Source: JAFNAG01 sp963721405
GTDB taxonomy: Bacteria; Acidobacteriota; UBA6911
Reading direction: 5' to 3'
DNA: 64,000 nucleotides
Assembly (NCBI GenBank): GCA_963721405.1
Contig: CAVRJA010000010.1
Span: forward strand, 157,861-221,860
Part shown: positions 36,190 through 45,229 of the stretch, piece by piece
Layout of the letters: every line of letters starts with the position of its first letter
Numbering within the stretch: the stretch's first letter is position 1
Position numbers and translations under genes: made by a program
The notes under the pieces: model-generated
The model's database searches: none
What the model saw: only the letters and a program-made list of their open reading frames with translations
Told to the model about the DNA's origin: nothing

Positions 36190-36645
36190 CTACTTAGTCA
36201 CGATCTTTGAACTGTGCCCGGCTACGCACTGCCAGCGACCCGCCAGCCTGACCCAAGTGTCGGTCCACGGGTATTTCCCGCTGATGTCCTTACCCTTGTA
36301 AGTGCCTTTCACAACGGAGATGCCTGTTGCGACTGCCGTATCGCCGTATGCCTGAACCTTGAGGGTTTCATAAGAGAGAGCTTCGTACTTGCTGGCCTTG
36401 TTTTTAACGTCGGCGATCATGGTGGCTTTATCAGTTGCCACTCCAATATCGTCGGTGCTGATATAGGAATCGGCTATATTACGCTCGAACCACGAGACAT
36501 CGTACTGGCGTCCAGCGTCGAGCCATGCTTTCTCCAGAGCGGTTACCTCTTGGACCGCGTTCTGTGCCGCAGGTGGCGTCGTTTGTCCAAAGATCAGGCA
36601 CGCAAATAGCAGCAATAATGCAACGGCGGCTATTGTTGTTTTCAT
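36190..36645 (-). CDS. Exported NTF2-like (DUF4440/SnoaL-type) protein
   Basis: 151 aa from the ATG at 36645 with GGAGCG upstream. A signal peptide (residues 1-20, ending IFGQ) leads into a cone-shaped NTF2-like domain: VTALEKAWLDAGRQYDVSWF, DSYISTDDIGVATDKATMIADV and, near the end, GKYPWTDTWVRLAGRWQCVA. Members bind or modify small molecules or have no known activity. Same operon as the exported protein downstream. Confidence 0.75.
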   Translation of the reverse strand: MKTTIAAVALLLLFACLIFGQTTPPAAQNAVQEVTALEKAWLDAGRQYDVSWFERNIADSYISTDDIGVATDKATMIADVKNKASKYEALSYETLKVQAYGDTAVATGISVVKGTYKGKDISGKYPWTDTWVRLAGRWQCVAGHSSKIVTK

Positions 36646-37010
36646 AGATCGCTCCTTAAAGGATTCAAGAATGTGATGGAAGAAAACCGACCAAAAGCTA
36701 CGCACTGCCTACAAACGCCTTACAGCGAATCAGTTCGGTCAGTGGAGCCCGAGCGGGGTATAAAGTTGAGCAAGCAATCAGGAACCGGAGCCGGGGGCCT
36801 GCAATACCAACCTGGATATGGCCCGAGTCTAAGCCCGATTCAGACGAGAGGTCAATAGCAATATCCTTCTGCGGAAAGCATATACTGCGCAGCGCCTTCT
36901 GGTGCGTGAGCCTTGCCCTTCTTGGGTTCCGGCTATTGCTCAAAAGCCCAAAACCGATGATCATCAGTGGGAATTTAAGCTCAAATGCTGGAACCAGAGG
37001 CGGGATTCTC
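36646..37010. other. Intergenic stretch, 365 nt
   Basis: Upstream of the exported-protein pair; it probably holds their promoter. No gene supported. Confidence 0.5.
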
Positions 37011-37292
37011 TCACACGTCCTGTGCCTGCGCAACCGATTGATATTCTCGCCCAGGAATGGTGGAACTCGTCTGGTCTTCAATTCCAGCCGAAAACCCGAT
37101 CAGCCCGGCGCTCGCTGCAATCTCCCGGAGCCACTGGTACTCCTTGAACTCGGCGACCGTTATCTCCACCCTGCTGTTCCTGTAGGCTCGATAACGGCAT
37201 GCGGCACAGCAGTAAATCTGCTTGGGCTTGCTCGTTTCAAACTCGACACCGCACCTGCACGTTCGGCGAAACTTCGTTCTGTTTTCCTGCAT
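37011..37292 (-). CDS. Small zinc-ribbon protein
   Basis: 93 aa from the ATG at 37292 (AGGAGA upstream). A CxC and CxxC pair, TCRCGVEFETSKPKQIYCCA followed by ACRYRAYRNS, suits a zinc site resembling those of short DNA- or RNA-binding proteins. The rest is helical (FKEYQWLREIAASAGL). No partner genes identify a role. An ACGCGT-rich stretch lies upstream. Confidence 0.6.
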   Translation of the reverse strand: MQENRTKFRRTCRCGVEFETSKPKQIYCCAACRYRAYRNSRVEITVAEFKEYQWLREIAASAGLIGFSAGIEDQTSSTIPGREYQSVAQAQDV

Positions 37293-37926
37293 ATGTCTCC
37301 TGATGAATTCCTGATCTGGATGGGATCTTTCTCCCAATGCCCTTTCCTCGCGATTACACGCGTGAACACGCGTTCGAAACGTGTCCCATAACGATCATAT
37401 CAAGCTCGAGTCAAGAGCCTCCCCTGAGGGCTCACAGAGCAATTGCGTGGGGGCCGCTCATTAGACAACGGGCTGGTGCCCGACCGGAGGCGGGATCCCT
37501 ACGCGTTCCCGAACGCACATTTGTACAGAGGGCTGAGAATCACCCGGTCATGCGGAGGCCAAACGCCGAGGAAATAGGTCAGCCGGGGGGACGTGAGAGC
37601 AGGCCCATACAGAGACTGCAGCGATGCAACGGGGCGGTCGGTGCTCGGAGATCCTAAGCCACAGATCGTTTGGGATCCCCGCTCCTCAAGTGCCGTTCAA
37701 ACGGGAGGACAACACAATCAAGGGGCAATTGGATAGGATCCCCGAGGGAGGACGCGAGGTGCGACAGCCGCCACCCCGCAATATTGCACACCACCCAAGA
37801 GCGGTCCCTGTAAAATGTGGGATATTGGCTCCGCGTTATTTGCCTGAAAATGGAGTCTTTTTCAACTCCTGCTGAAAGAAACAAGTCAGTTGCGCACTCA
37901 GGGTGTCTGATGCAAAGATATCGGTC
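37293..37926. other. Gene-free stretch, 634 nt
   Basis: Divergent intergenic region. It contains overlapping ACACGCGT repeats near 37354-37372 that could be regulatory. Only short, low-quality readings otherwise. Confidence 0.5.
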
Positions 37927-38667
37927 ATGAATGATCCCCATGTCTCGGCATTGAAATATCGGCTTTCTGTCGACGAGCCGCTAGAGTTCTGCAATCCCCC
38001 TGACGTGCTGATCGACACGCCGGAGTTTACTGGTCTGCTTTCGAAAGCGATCTTGTCGCTTCATCCGAAGGCACACTTTGAAACGGAGCTTCAAGTCAAG
38101 CCCATCAGCGACGCATTCGTACATGCGTGGGAAATCGAGGCAGGGCTTCGCTACGGCCACGAGTTTCACTTTCAGTTCGAGGGCTGTGAGATTGTTGATA
38201 GGAAGCCGACACCCGGTGCAATAGAAGCTACAGATACTATCCACTGGTCGAACAGTATGGCGGCGACCCTTAAGGGACTGCTCTCACAGTACCCCGCGCC
38301 TCCCAACAACTTTCTGGTCACTGCCGAGGTAGAAACTCTTTGGGCACGGTATTGCCGATACAAGGAAAACAAGGAGTCGCTGGTGGGAATGGCATACTAT
38401 TGCTATTCCTACCTGAAGACGGCGGCAGGATCGAACAGAGCTGCTGCATGGCAATTTGGCATTCAGGAAAAACTGCTGACAAGATTGAGGGAACTATCAT
38501 CAGAACGAGGAGATATGCTTACAGCACGTAAGGTGACGCCGCGTGTAAGGCCCCTCTCAGAAAAGGAAAGAGATTGGATAGAGTCTGCTGTAAAAGCGAT
38601 AATCCGCCAGCTCGGTACTCGCCATCTGGGAGGGAAACTCATGATGGCCGACCTGCCTTCTCTCTGA
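37927..38667 (+). CDS. Unrecognised soluble protein
   Basis: 246 aa from the ATG at 37927; a GTG at 37903 in frame is the alternative. No family recognised. It has a mixed alpha/beta composition with WEIEAGLRYGHEFHFQFEG in the first half, and then a helical part (WARYCRYKENKESLVGMAYY, LLTRLRELSSERGDM) ending with a basic RDWIESAVKAIIRQLGTRH block. The helical end is reminiscent of phage-defence or abortive-infection-associated accessory proteins only in style. Codon use looks normal. No operon partner. Confidence 0.65.
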   Translation: MNDPHVSALKYRLSVDEPLEFCNPPDVLIDTPEFTGLLSKAILSLHPKAHFETELQVKPISDAFVHAWEIEAGLRYGHEFHFQFEGCEIVDRKPTPGAIEATDTIHWSNSMAATLKGLLSQYPAPPNNFLVTAEVETLWARYCRYKENKESLVGMAYYCYSYLKTAAGSNRAAAWQFGIQEKLLTRLRELSSERGDMLTARKVTPRVRPLSEKERDWIESAVKAIIRQLGTRHLGGKLMMADLPSL

Positions 38668-39020
38668 CACTATTACCAACGGTTTTCCCGAATCTATGTC
38701 TCGGCTAGAATCTCGTCCTAGGCTCCGTGAGCGAGAGGAGATGGCAAGCAGAAACACATAGAGGCTGGCCGCTGATCCTATCCTCACCCTGTCTAAGCCC
38801 GTATGGTGAATTTTCTTCGCCGTGGAACAAATGCGCTATTTCAGCAGCTTTGGGTCAGAATGGCGGAGGATTTTCGGCCGATCTCAATAGACTGACGGAC
38901 GAATTCTGCATGCTGGAGAGGAAAAGGACAGTATTATCCATCTGGTTCCTCGGCCATGCTCGGACGGCTGTGCACACGATCAGGCTGCTCCCGACCGGCT
39001 TCCGTGATGAATCGACGATC
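38668..39020. other. Gene-free stretch, 353 nt
   Basis: Between the hypothetical gene and the 3' end of the split transposase; it should include the right end of that transposon, but no repeat was identified. Confidence 0.45.
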
Positions 39021-40025
39021 TCATGCAGCTTCGCGGTAATAGTAACGCAGAAGTCCGCCGAGCCGTTGCCGACACACGACCTCACCAGCCTTCTCGCCTA
39101 CTTCCCTCCCAGGAATCAGCAGCCGGTTGCCCACCCCCTGATGGTTGCGCTCCCTAAGAAAATGATCCACATAGCTTACTGTGGCGGCTTGGAGCGATTT
39201 CTCCCCGAAGAAGATCATGCGCTCCAGGCATTCCTCCTTCAGGCTTCGCATGAACCGCTCAATGTGCGCACTCAAATTCGGGGATCGTGCCGGCAGGCGG
39301 AGCGGCTTTACTCCGACATCATCAAACGTGCCCCGAAATGCTTCCGAGAATTTCGTATCTCGGTCCATCAGCAAGTATCGCTTGCCACGAAGGAATCCGT
39401 CATCGGCGTCAGTCAGGTTCCTGGCAACCTGGAGCAGCCAGCCTTCATCTGGATTGGTGGTGAGACCAGCGAAATGAACTCGTCGGGTTGCAATCTCCAT
39501 GAAAAACAGCAGATAGTATGTGACCAATCCCTTCTTCGTCCAAACCCCGATCGTTGTGAAATCTACCGAGGCAAGCACATCCCAGTGTGAATTGAGGAAT
39601 TCCTTCCAGCTGCCCTGACTCTTTCGATCTGGGGCCGGGTCCATCCCATGGGCCCTCAGAATGTTTGCGACTGCCGTATCCGAAATCACACTTCCGAGAT
39701 TCGCGACTGCGCCCTGGATGCGTTTGTAGCGCCAGCGAGGATTTTCCTTTGTCAATTTCAGAATGAGATCCACGGTTTCCTGCGGAATCGCCGGCCGTCC
39801 GGCCTTCTGTCGTCGCTTGCTGTAATTCCAATGTCGTGCGACCAACTCACGATGCCAGCGAAGAATCGTTTCCGGAGTTACAATCCCAGCGACCTGCTCG
39901 AGCATCTTCCGACCGAGGATCTTGCCTTTGACGGCAAGGCGGCGCCGCTGTTCGTCATTCAGCAGGATTCGCCTTTTCTCAAGCTTCTGCCGCAACACCT
40001 GATTTTCAGCCAGAAGGTACTCGAT
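39021..40025 (-). pseudogene. rve-type DDE transposase, 3' part of a split gene
   Basis: About 330 codons. It begins in IEYLLAENQVLRQKL and continues to the catalytic core: VDFTTIGVW, YLLMDRDTKFSEAF, ARSPNLSAHIERFMRSLKEECLERM, ending LLRYYYREAA. It is some 70% identical by eye to the intact copy at 45230-46312. The missing first 28 codons are at 43367-43452, beyond the inserted serine-recombinase element. Joining the two halves through one copy of the ATCGAGTA repeat restores a continuous frame. Confidence 0.85.
40018..40025. repeat. 8-bp direct repeat, left copy
   Basis: TACTCGAT, repeated at 43367-43374. It flanks the inserted element and, on the minus strand, encodes part of IEY in the transposase. 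Confidence 0.75.
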
Positions 40026-40028
40026 GGA

Positions 40029-42122
40029 TTATGCGTCATAATGCACCTCATCTCGCATCTGAGGAGTAACATCCCCGCGAGAAAGAGAATCCGCCTGCTG
40101 CCTGATACGGTGAACGCGTGGTATCGGGCCTGCTGTTGGTTCGAACAGAAGATCCCCTTTGTCATTAATTCGCACAGCGCGCAGAAGCCCTCTCTTTGCG
40201 TAGGTTCTGGCGGTTGTGGGATGCACTCCGACCCTACACGCAATTTCAGGCACGGTGAGCCAGCCATTGCGCCGAAGCTGCTGGCCGTAGCTTTCAATGC
40301 CATAAGAAAGACGGAGCTGTCTTACCATTAAGCCCGTAAAGGTTTTTCCTGCGCCCGAGCGATAGAGGCGGGAGTTGAGAGCATGTGCGATCTGACCGTC
40401 CGTTTGTTCTGCCGCCAGGGCACGGATTGTCTCTATCGTTTCGGTGGGAGTGCGGACGAGCTCGAAGTAGGCCCGGGGTCGGAACACCTCGAGGGAAGTG
40501 TTCGCCCCACCCTTCCAACGAATGTGTGCCCGGATCAGTTCTCCATCCCGCACCAGCGTGACATCCTCTATCAAGAGCCTCAACATGCGCTTACGATCAC
40601 GTGCTGACGTCCTCGGATCTCTCCATACTCGGGGAAAATCAAATGCCAACGCGGCAACACGTTCTTTATCCTCAGCACTCAGATCCGGGCCATCCGCCTT
40701 TGAATCCCGCGAGTACTCTATCTCCGCCTGAGCAAGCCTCGCCAAGCCATCATTCCACTGTCGCTCAAGCGTGTCCACGACAAGTCTGTTTTCCGGCCGA
40801 GCCAGCATGTACTGACGTTCGGCCAGTTCCGCTTCTTCTCTCGCCCGCTCTACCTGAGCATGCCGAAGGCGGTCTACATCAGCTTTGCGTGCGCGCAGTT
40901 CTTCAAACAGCTGCAACGCCACATCCAACGCTGAAGGCGTCACGGCCTCCACAACGGCTCGGCCGACCGCTTCGTCAACGCCGGTGCCGGCAATATATTG
41001 GCAGGAAGGCTGTCCCGTCTCATTGCCGAGCCGTTGGCAGACATAGTTCGGCACCAATCTTCCACCTTTGCGAAAATGGTACCGCACGGTCATCCGTAGA
41101 CCGCAGCGGCCGCACAGCGCTAAGCCCTGCAGCAAAGCCCCGCCTTCGCGGACGGGTCCCTTGAGACGCTCACTGCCGTTAATGTGCCCGTTCTCGCGCA
41201 GCTTGGCCAGATTGGATTCGTACTCCTTCCAGGAAATGTAGGCGGGGTGAGCGTCGGGAATAAATACCTGCCATTCGTCGCGGGCCAGCCAGCGGATCTG
41301 CTTCCGGCCATCAGGTCGTTTCCTTTTCCTCGTACGTCCATAGACGAACGCTCCAGCATAGCGAGGATTATGCAAGACACTCTGAACCGTGCTTCGCCGC
41401 AGTTTCCTGAAGATCAGCGCGCAGGCCCTGCTGCCCGGGCCAGCTCGGCTGGGCCATAGGATAGAATACTTCGAGAAGTGCCTCACAACTTGGCCGGCGG
41501 ATCCGGTCCGACGAAAAGTATCAAACAGAAGCTGTACCGCACCCCGAATCTGTTCGTCCGGATCAAGTACGAAATTCTGGTTCTCGTCGTAGATGAAGCC
41601 GATGGGCGGACGCAACCACAGCTCTCCCCGTCGGGCTTTATTTAGCAAGCCGCCGATCAGCCGGGCGCGCAGCATGTACAGCTCCGCTTCACTCATCGTT
41701 CCCTTCAGCCCAAGAAGGAGTCTGTCGTTGAAATGATTTGGGTCGTAGATCCCATCTTCGTCAACGATAAGCGTCCCTGCCAGCCCACAGATCTCCAATA
41801 GCCGATGCCAGTCCGCGTTGTTTCGCGCGAGACGTGATGCGTTTAATCCCATCACGAGCCCCACCCGTCCCAACCCGACCTCCGCAACCAGCCGCTGAAA
41901 CCCGCTTCTGTCGATAGCCGCAGCACCGGATTGTCCAAGATCCTCGTCGATCACGACGGTCTGTTCGGCGTTCCAGCCGAGTTCCTGCGCATGGCGCTTG
42001 AGGTCGTACTGTTGCGCCGTGCTCTCACGATTCTCCTTCACTTGATGCAACGTCGATTGCCGGACGTAGAGGATCGCCTGCTTTCTCAGGTGATCTGCCG
42101 TGACCTTTGCCTGCGCACTCAT
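40029..42122 (-). CDS. Large serine recombinase
   Basis: 697 aa. Resolvase domain with the catalytic serine in ILYVRQST (~22) and the arginines of LNASRLARNN. It is followed by a recombinase domain (RPPIGFIYDENQNFV, SVLHNPRYAGAFVYGR), a zinc ribbon (LALCGRCGLRMTVRYH with a later C) and a coiled coil (ARKADVDRLRHAQVERAREE). The unusual C-terminal part contains a helix-turn-helix (LTVPEIACRVGVHPTTARTYAKRG). The stop lies 2 nt from the element edge. The ATG overlaps the stop of the 99-aa gene. Confidence 0.9.
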   Translation of the reverse strand: MSAQAKVTADHLRKQAILYVRQSTLHQVKENRESTAQQYDLKRHAQELGWNAEQTVVIDEDLGQSGAAAIDRSGFQRLVAEVGLGRVGLVMGLNASRLARNNADWHRLLEICGLAGTLIVDEDGIYDPNHFNDRLLLGLKGTMSEAELYMLRARLIGGLLNKARRGELWLRPPIGFIYDENQNFVLDPDEQIRGAVQLLFDTFRRTGSAGQVVRHFSKYSILWPSRAGPGSRACALIFRKLRRSTVQSVLHNPRYAGAFVYGRTRKRKRPDGRKQIRWLARDEWQVFIPDAHPAYISWKEYESNLAKLRENGHINGSERLKGPVREGGALLQGLALCGRCGLRMTVRYHFRKGGRLVPNYVCQRLGNETGQPSCQYIAGTGVDEAVGRAVVEAVTPSALDVALQLFEELRARKADVDRLRHAQVERAREEAELAERQYMLARPENRLVVDTLERQWNDGLARLAQAEIEYSRDSKADGPDLSAEDKERVAALAFDFPRVWRDPRTSARDRKRMLRLLIEDVTLVRDGELIRAHIRWKGGANTSLEVFRPRAYFELVRTPTETIETIRALAAEQTDGQIAHALNSRLYRSGAGKTFTGLMVRQLRLSYGIESYGQQLRRNGWLTVPEIACRVGVHPTTARTYAKRGLLRAVRINDKGDLLFEPTAGPIPRVHRIRQQADSLSRGDVTPQMRDEVHYDA

Positions 42123-42418
42123 GTCGTTGTCTCCGGATGCAAAGCAAGCACCATATCAGCCAGCACGGACGTGAAGTCCGACTGTGCAGAACTGGGGAGA
42201 TTAGGCCTGCCACCCAAAAGTCGGCTCTCGCTCGGAGAGCACGGTTTTGCCGCTGATTGTGCCAACACAGCAATCGCCGCAAGCCAGCCGGGCATGCCGC
42301 GCGCCAGAAAGAGGGCAAGCCCCTGCCCATGGCGTCGGGCCGAGTCGATCCCGAGCGCCTGTTGGCGAAGCGCTTCGTATTGATCCATCATGTAGCCCGG
42401 ATCCGAACGAATAGGCAT
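42119..42418 (-). CDS. Small protein of the recombinase element
   Basis: 99 aa, with an ATGA overlap to the recombinase and an overlapping start with the HTH gene upstream, so all three are translated from one message. It contains YEALRQQALGIDSARRHGQG and a mildly hydrophobic ALFLARGMPGWLAAIAVLA. No known domain. It may be a directionality or regulatory factor by analogy with small genes next to other recombinases; that is inference. Confidence 0.65.
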   Translation of the reverse strand: MPIRSDPGYMMDQYEALRQQALGIDSARRHGQGLALFLARGMPGWLAAIAVLAQSAAKPCSPSESRLLGGRPNLPSSAQSDFTSVLADMVLALHPETTT

Positions 42419-42900
42419 TATTCTTGTGTCCCCAGTTTCGTCCGCAGTTTTTTTTTGCGCCGGTTCAGGGCACGCTCGATGGAACGAGGATTTATAGTGA
42501 CCTCGAAGCGCCGATGGACTGTTTCGACGACGGACTCTTTGCCGTCGGCCGTCTCACGCCACTGCTCCACGAAATCCAGGATCTCGTCTGTGCACTTATG
42601 AGCACGCTTCGGGCCGCGCCGACGCGGCAACAGCCCTGGAAGGCCACGATTTCGAAAACTCGCTTCCGTGACGTAGAAAGCTTGCCGGCTGACCCCGAAC
42701 GAACGGGCAACCTCCGAGACTGCCTTGCCATCAATACGGTGGCGGCGGAGCATCTCGTACCGTACCTGTACAAGGTCCCGGGGATCAAAGAAATCGTCCG
42801 AACGGAAAACTTCGTCCTGGACGTTCTCGGGCTTGCAATGGAGCGCACGTTGCCCGCGAAGGGACCTGAGCCTGGAATCGTCTGTGGGCTTGGTTGACAT
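42418..42900 (-). CDS. Helix-turn-helix protein of the recombinase element
   Basis: 160 aa from the ATG at 42900; a longer reading to 43089 would use AT-rich upstream DNA and is unlikely. The HTH is VSEVARSFGVSRQAFYVTEA, followed by GLPGLLPRRRGPKRAHKCTD, a layout close to the DNA-binding half of IS630/ISL-type transposases (helix-turn-helix then GLxGLxPRxxGP). No DDE core is present. It probably binds element DNA and regulates the operon, perhaps at the TTTATRGTGAC repeats. Confidence 0.75.
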   Translation of the reverse strand: MSTKPTDDSRLRSLRGQRALHCKPENVQDEVFRSDDFFDPRDLVQVRYEMLRRHRIDGKAVSEVARSFGVSRQAFYVTEASFRNRGLPGLLPRRRGPKRAHKCTDEILDFVEQWRETADGKESVVETVHRRFEVTINPRSIERALNRRKKKLRTKLGTQE

Positions 42901-42904
42901 GTCA

Positions 42905-42940
42905 GTCTTATTAACTACATATATCAATATCTTGTCAAGA
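42905..42940 (-). promoter_or_regulatory. Promoter candidate of recombinase operon
   Basis: Minus strand TTGACA followed by an AT-rich spacer (AGATATTGATATATGTAG) and TTAATA/TAATAA as the -10. The surrounding 150 nt are markedly richer in A+T than the neighbours. Confidence 0.4.
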
Positions 42941-42982
42941 ACAATCATGAATATGTTCCGCTTGAACCAACATATCCAGCGG

Positions 42983-43048
42983 TTTATGGTGACATTCCCT
43001 TGCAGAACCACGGCCTTGCCCTTCACTATATGGATGTATTTATAGTGA
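42983..43048. repeat. Operator-like repeats upstream of the recombinase operon
   Basis: TCACTATA (43023-43030) and TATAGTGA (43041-43048) are perfect inverted arms around 10 nt. The word TTTATRGTGAC occurs also near 42983 and inside the HTH gene near 42489. Such spaced copies suit binding sites for the HTH protein or the recombinase. Confidence 0.5.
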
Positions 43049-43366
43049 CACAATGGACGAATTTTGCTTGACATGACCATCCTTTTCATCCGATCTCCTT
43101 CAGCATGTCGGTCAGCGTTATCAAGTCTTCGATTCGGAAAAGAGATCGACCCTGTCCGATCGTCAAGTATGGGTCTGGTGGAAGAAAATCCGTCCAGCTT
43201 GCGGGAAGCCAGCAGAGGGAGCCGTCTCGACGCGCAGCAAGAATCAGGCGTTCTCGTCCCCGTCGACTGGATGCTTTGAAAGTGAGCGTCTGGCCCAGAA
43301 GTGGATGAAACGGATGCGTAACTCGAACTTGTTGCTCATCTGAGGCAACGGCTGTAGTCGGTAGCT

Positions 43367-43374
43367 TACTCGAT
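43367..43374. repeat. 8-bp direct repeat, right copy
   Basis: TACTCGAT, identical to 40018-40025, at the outer edge of the inserted element. Confidence 0.75.
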
Positions 43375-43452
43375 CACATCCTGCTGCTGACGATTGACCC
43401 AGCCAGCGAGAACCAAAAGCAATAACTGCCAGGACTGCAAGAAAACCTTCAC
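43367..43452 (-). pseudogene. 5' end of the split rve-type transposase
   Basis: GTG at 43452, preceded by GGAGG, opens 28 codons reading SWQLLLLVLAGWVNRQQQDV then IE, which matches PWQFLLLVLAGWINRTQQDAIEYL of the intact copy at 45230. The frame ends at the inserted element. Together with 39021-40025 it makes the complete gene. Confidence 0.8.
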
Positions 43453-44223
43453 TTCTTCCTCCGGATTTGCAGTGAGAATCTGCAGGATCCGGCAGTACCG
43501 ACTGACTGTCAAGCCTTGTATTAGACGCAACTGGCTTGCTCGGCAAGCGGCTCTATTTGCAACTATTTACGGCACGGCAGAGTTTTTTCACCCTACGGGA
43601 TCGGCTTTCGTTGAGGATCTAGCGAAGCATCACTGCCCAGGCAGACATCTAGCGATAGGGCGCTCGGAGCCACCTTTCGGACACCTCTGGAAATTCTCGC
43701 ATGTCGACAATCAGAAACGTCGCAGTCCTCAAGCGATCTTTGCTGGCTGCCGAATGACCGGAGGGGCTGATTCTATCGGATTGTCATGTGCCCTACATCT
43801 CTTACGGCAGGTAGCGGTACAAGGTTCTATACGGTAATGCCGTTTCGCTCATGTGCCGCATCCCCATGGTTCTGGGCACATTGATTTTTTGCATTGTGTT
43901 CGACCGGAGTAGGAGACGAACGTAGAATAGGCGATCGGGTCCGCCGCTCTTACGTTGCCTGTGATCCGGACGAGTTGGGCTAAGAATGGGTCGATTCAGC
44001 CGGTTCGGAAGCCTTACGCTCGCTGCGCATAGGGACGACCAGGACCATCCACGCACCGCGGCCGGCGGCGGCATCGATGTCCAATCTGCCCCCGGCATGT
44101 TGCCGTCGCTCAAAGATGCGTTAGGGACACGATCTTACAGTTGCCGAGCGACACAATCAGCGGTCCACGGTTTCGCAGAAAAACCTGCGTTCACCGCGGG
44201 AGCCGCCGAATGAGCGAATGCAT
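43453..44223. other. Gene-poor stretch, 771 nt
   Basis: The first ~60 nt upstream of the split transposase align with the leader of the copy at 45230 (GCTTGACA then CCGGAT-CTGC--ATCCGGAGGAA), so this is IS leader. Beyond that I see only short readings without homology. Confidence 0.45.
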
Positions 44224-45135
44224 TCATTGCTCGCGCAGCAGCTGTGTAGGATCCAGCCGGGCTGCGCGAATGGCCGGAAACAGGGCGGCGAGGGCGGATA
44301 CTGCCAGCACGAACACGACAACTCCTGCCATTGTGGCGCCGTCCGTCGCCGATACTCCGTAAAGCATTCCCGCCAGCAGCTGCGAGAGTGACAGAGCGAG
44401 GACAACACCTCCGGCGCAGCCGAGCAGCGCCACCCGCAATCCCAGGTAAAGAAACTGCCGCACAACCTGCGTCCGCAGCGCGCCCAAGGCCATGCGCAAG
44501 GCCACTTCGCGCCGGCGCGCGGCCACGACATAGCCGAGCGTTCCGTAAATTCCCAGGGCGGCCAGCGACACGGCGGTCAGCGCGAAGAATGCGAAGAGAA
44601 CCGTGCGCATGCGGTGTTCCGCGTACGCATCCGAGATGTGGTCGGTGAGCGGTGTGAGATCATAGACGGATCTCTGCGGCTCGAGTTCGTGGATCCTTTG
44701 GCGGATCGACCCGGCCATGAGATGCGGTTCCCCGTGAATTCTGACCAGGAAGTACGTACCGGGCTGGCTGGTGCCGGCGCACCAGTAAACAGTGGGAGGC
44801 GGTTCCTGATCCAGTCCCGTCTCCCGGACGTCGCCCACAATGCCGCGAATCTCGCCCGGCGGCAGGTACGGATTGGAGGACATTACCAGGTGCCGTCCGA
44901 TCGGCATCAGGCCATTGAAATACCTGTTGGCAAAACTGCGATTCACCATTGTGGCGGTCGTATTCGGTCTGTCCGGGCATAATTCGCCGGCAATCACTGG
45001 AATTCGCAAAGTCGCAAAATATCCGGGGGTAACCCAGCGGCCCTGGGCGAGCATTTTGGACTCGATGCTCGCCCCGGATTCTCCACGCCGTGAGGTAAAA
45101 ATATTCAACCGGGCCGTAAACAGCTGGAGCCACAT
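44224..45135 (-). pseudogene. ADOP/MacB-type permease, C-terminal third
   Basis: About 303 codons covering the second periplasmic domain (GRWVTPGYFATLRIPVIAG, VNRSFANRYFNGLMPIGRHL) and the last FtsX domain (LAALGIYGTLGYVVAARRRE then VALRMALGALRTQVV), ending LDPTQLLREQ. The N-terminal two thirds are absent: homology stops next to the leader of the transposase at 45230 on the opposite strand. No PadR partner is nearby. Confidence 0.8.
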
Positions 45136-45229
45136 ATCTTGACGCGGACGCCGCCGCCCTCGTGGTAGACGCTTGACATGGAGCTATCAAATCCGGATGC
45201 TGCGGTTTTTGGCGCGCATCCGGAGGAAC

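Larger units (their letters stand above)
40026..43366 (-). mobile_element. Serine-recombinase element inserted in a transposase gene
   Basis: 3,341 nt carrying three overlapping minus-strand genes (HTH protein, 99-aa protein, large serine recombinase). The edges are set by the broken transposase frame and by identical 8-bp repeats outside. The inner ends are not inverted repeats of each other, although ATTATG-CGT-CATAAT sits at the left inner end. Serine recombinases normally give no such duplication, so the repeat may be a shared attachment core. Confidence 0.7.

Noticed and set aside
43394..43837. 147-codon plus-strand reading
   Set aside because: Its first part is antisense to the split transposase's 5' end and the rest has no similarity to anything recognisable.
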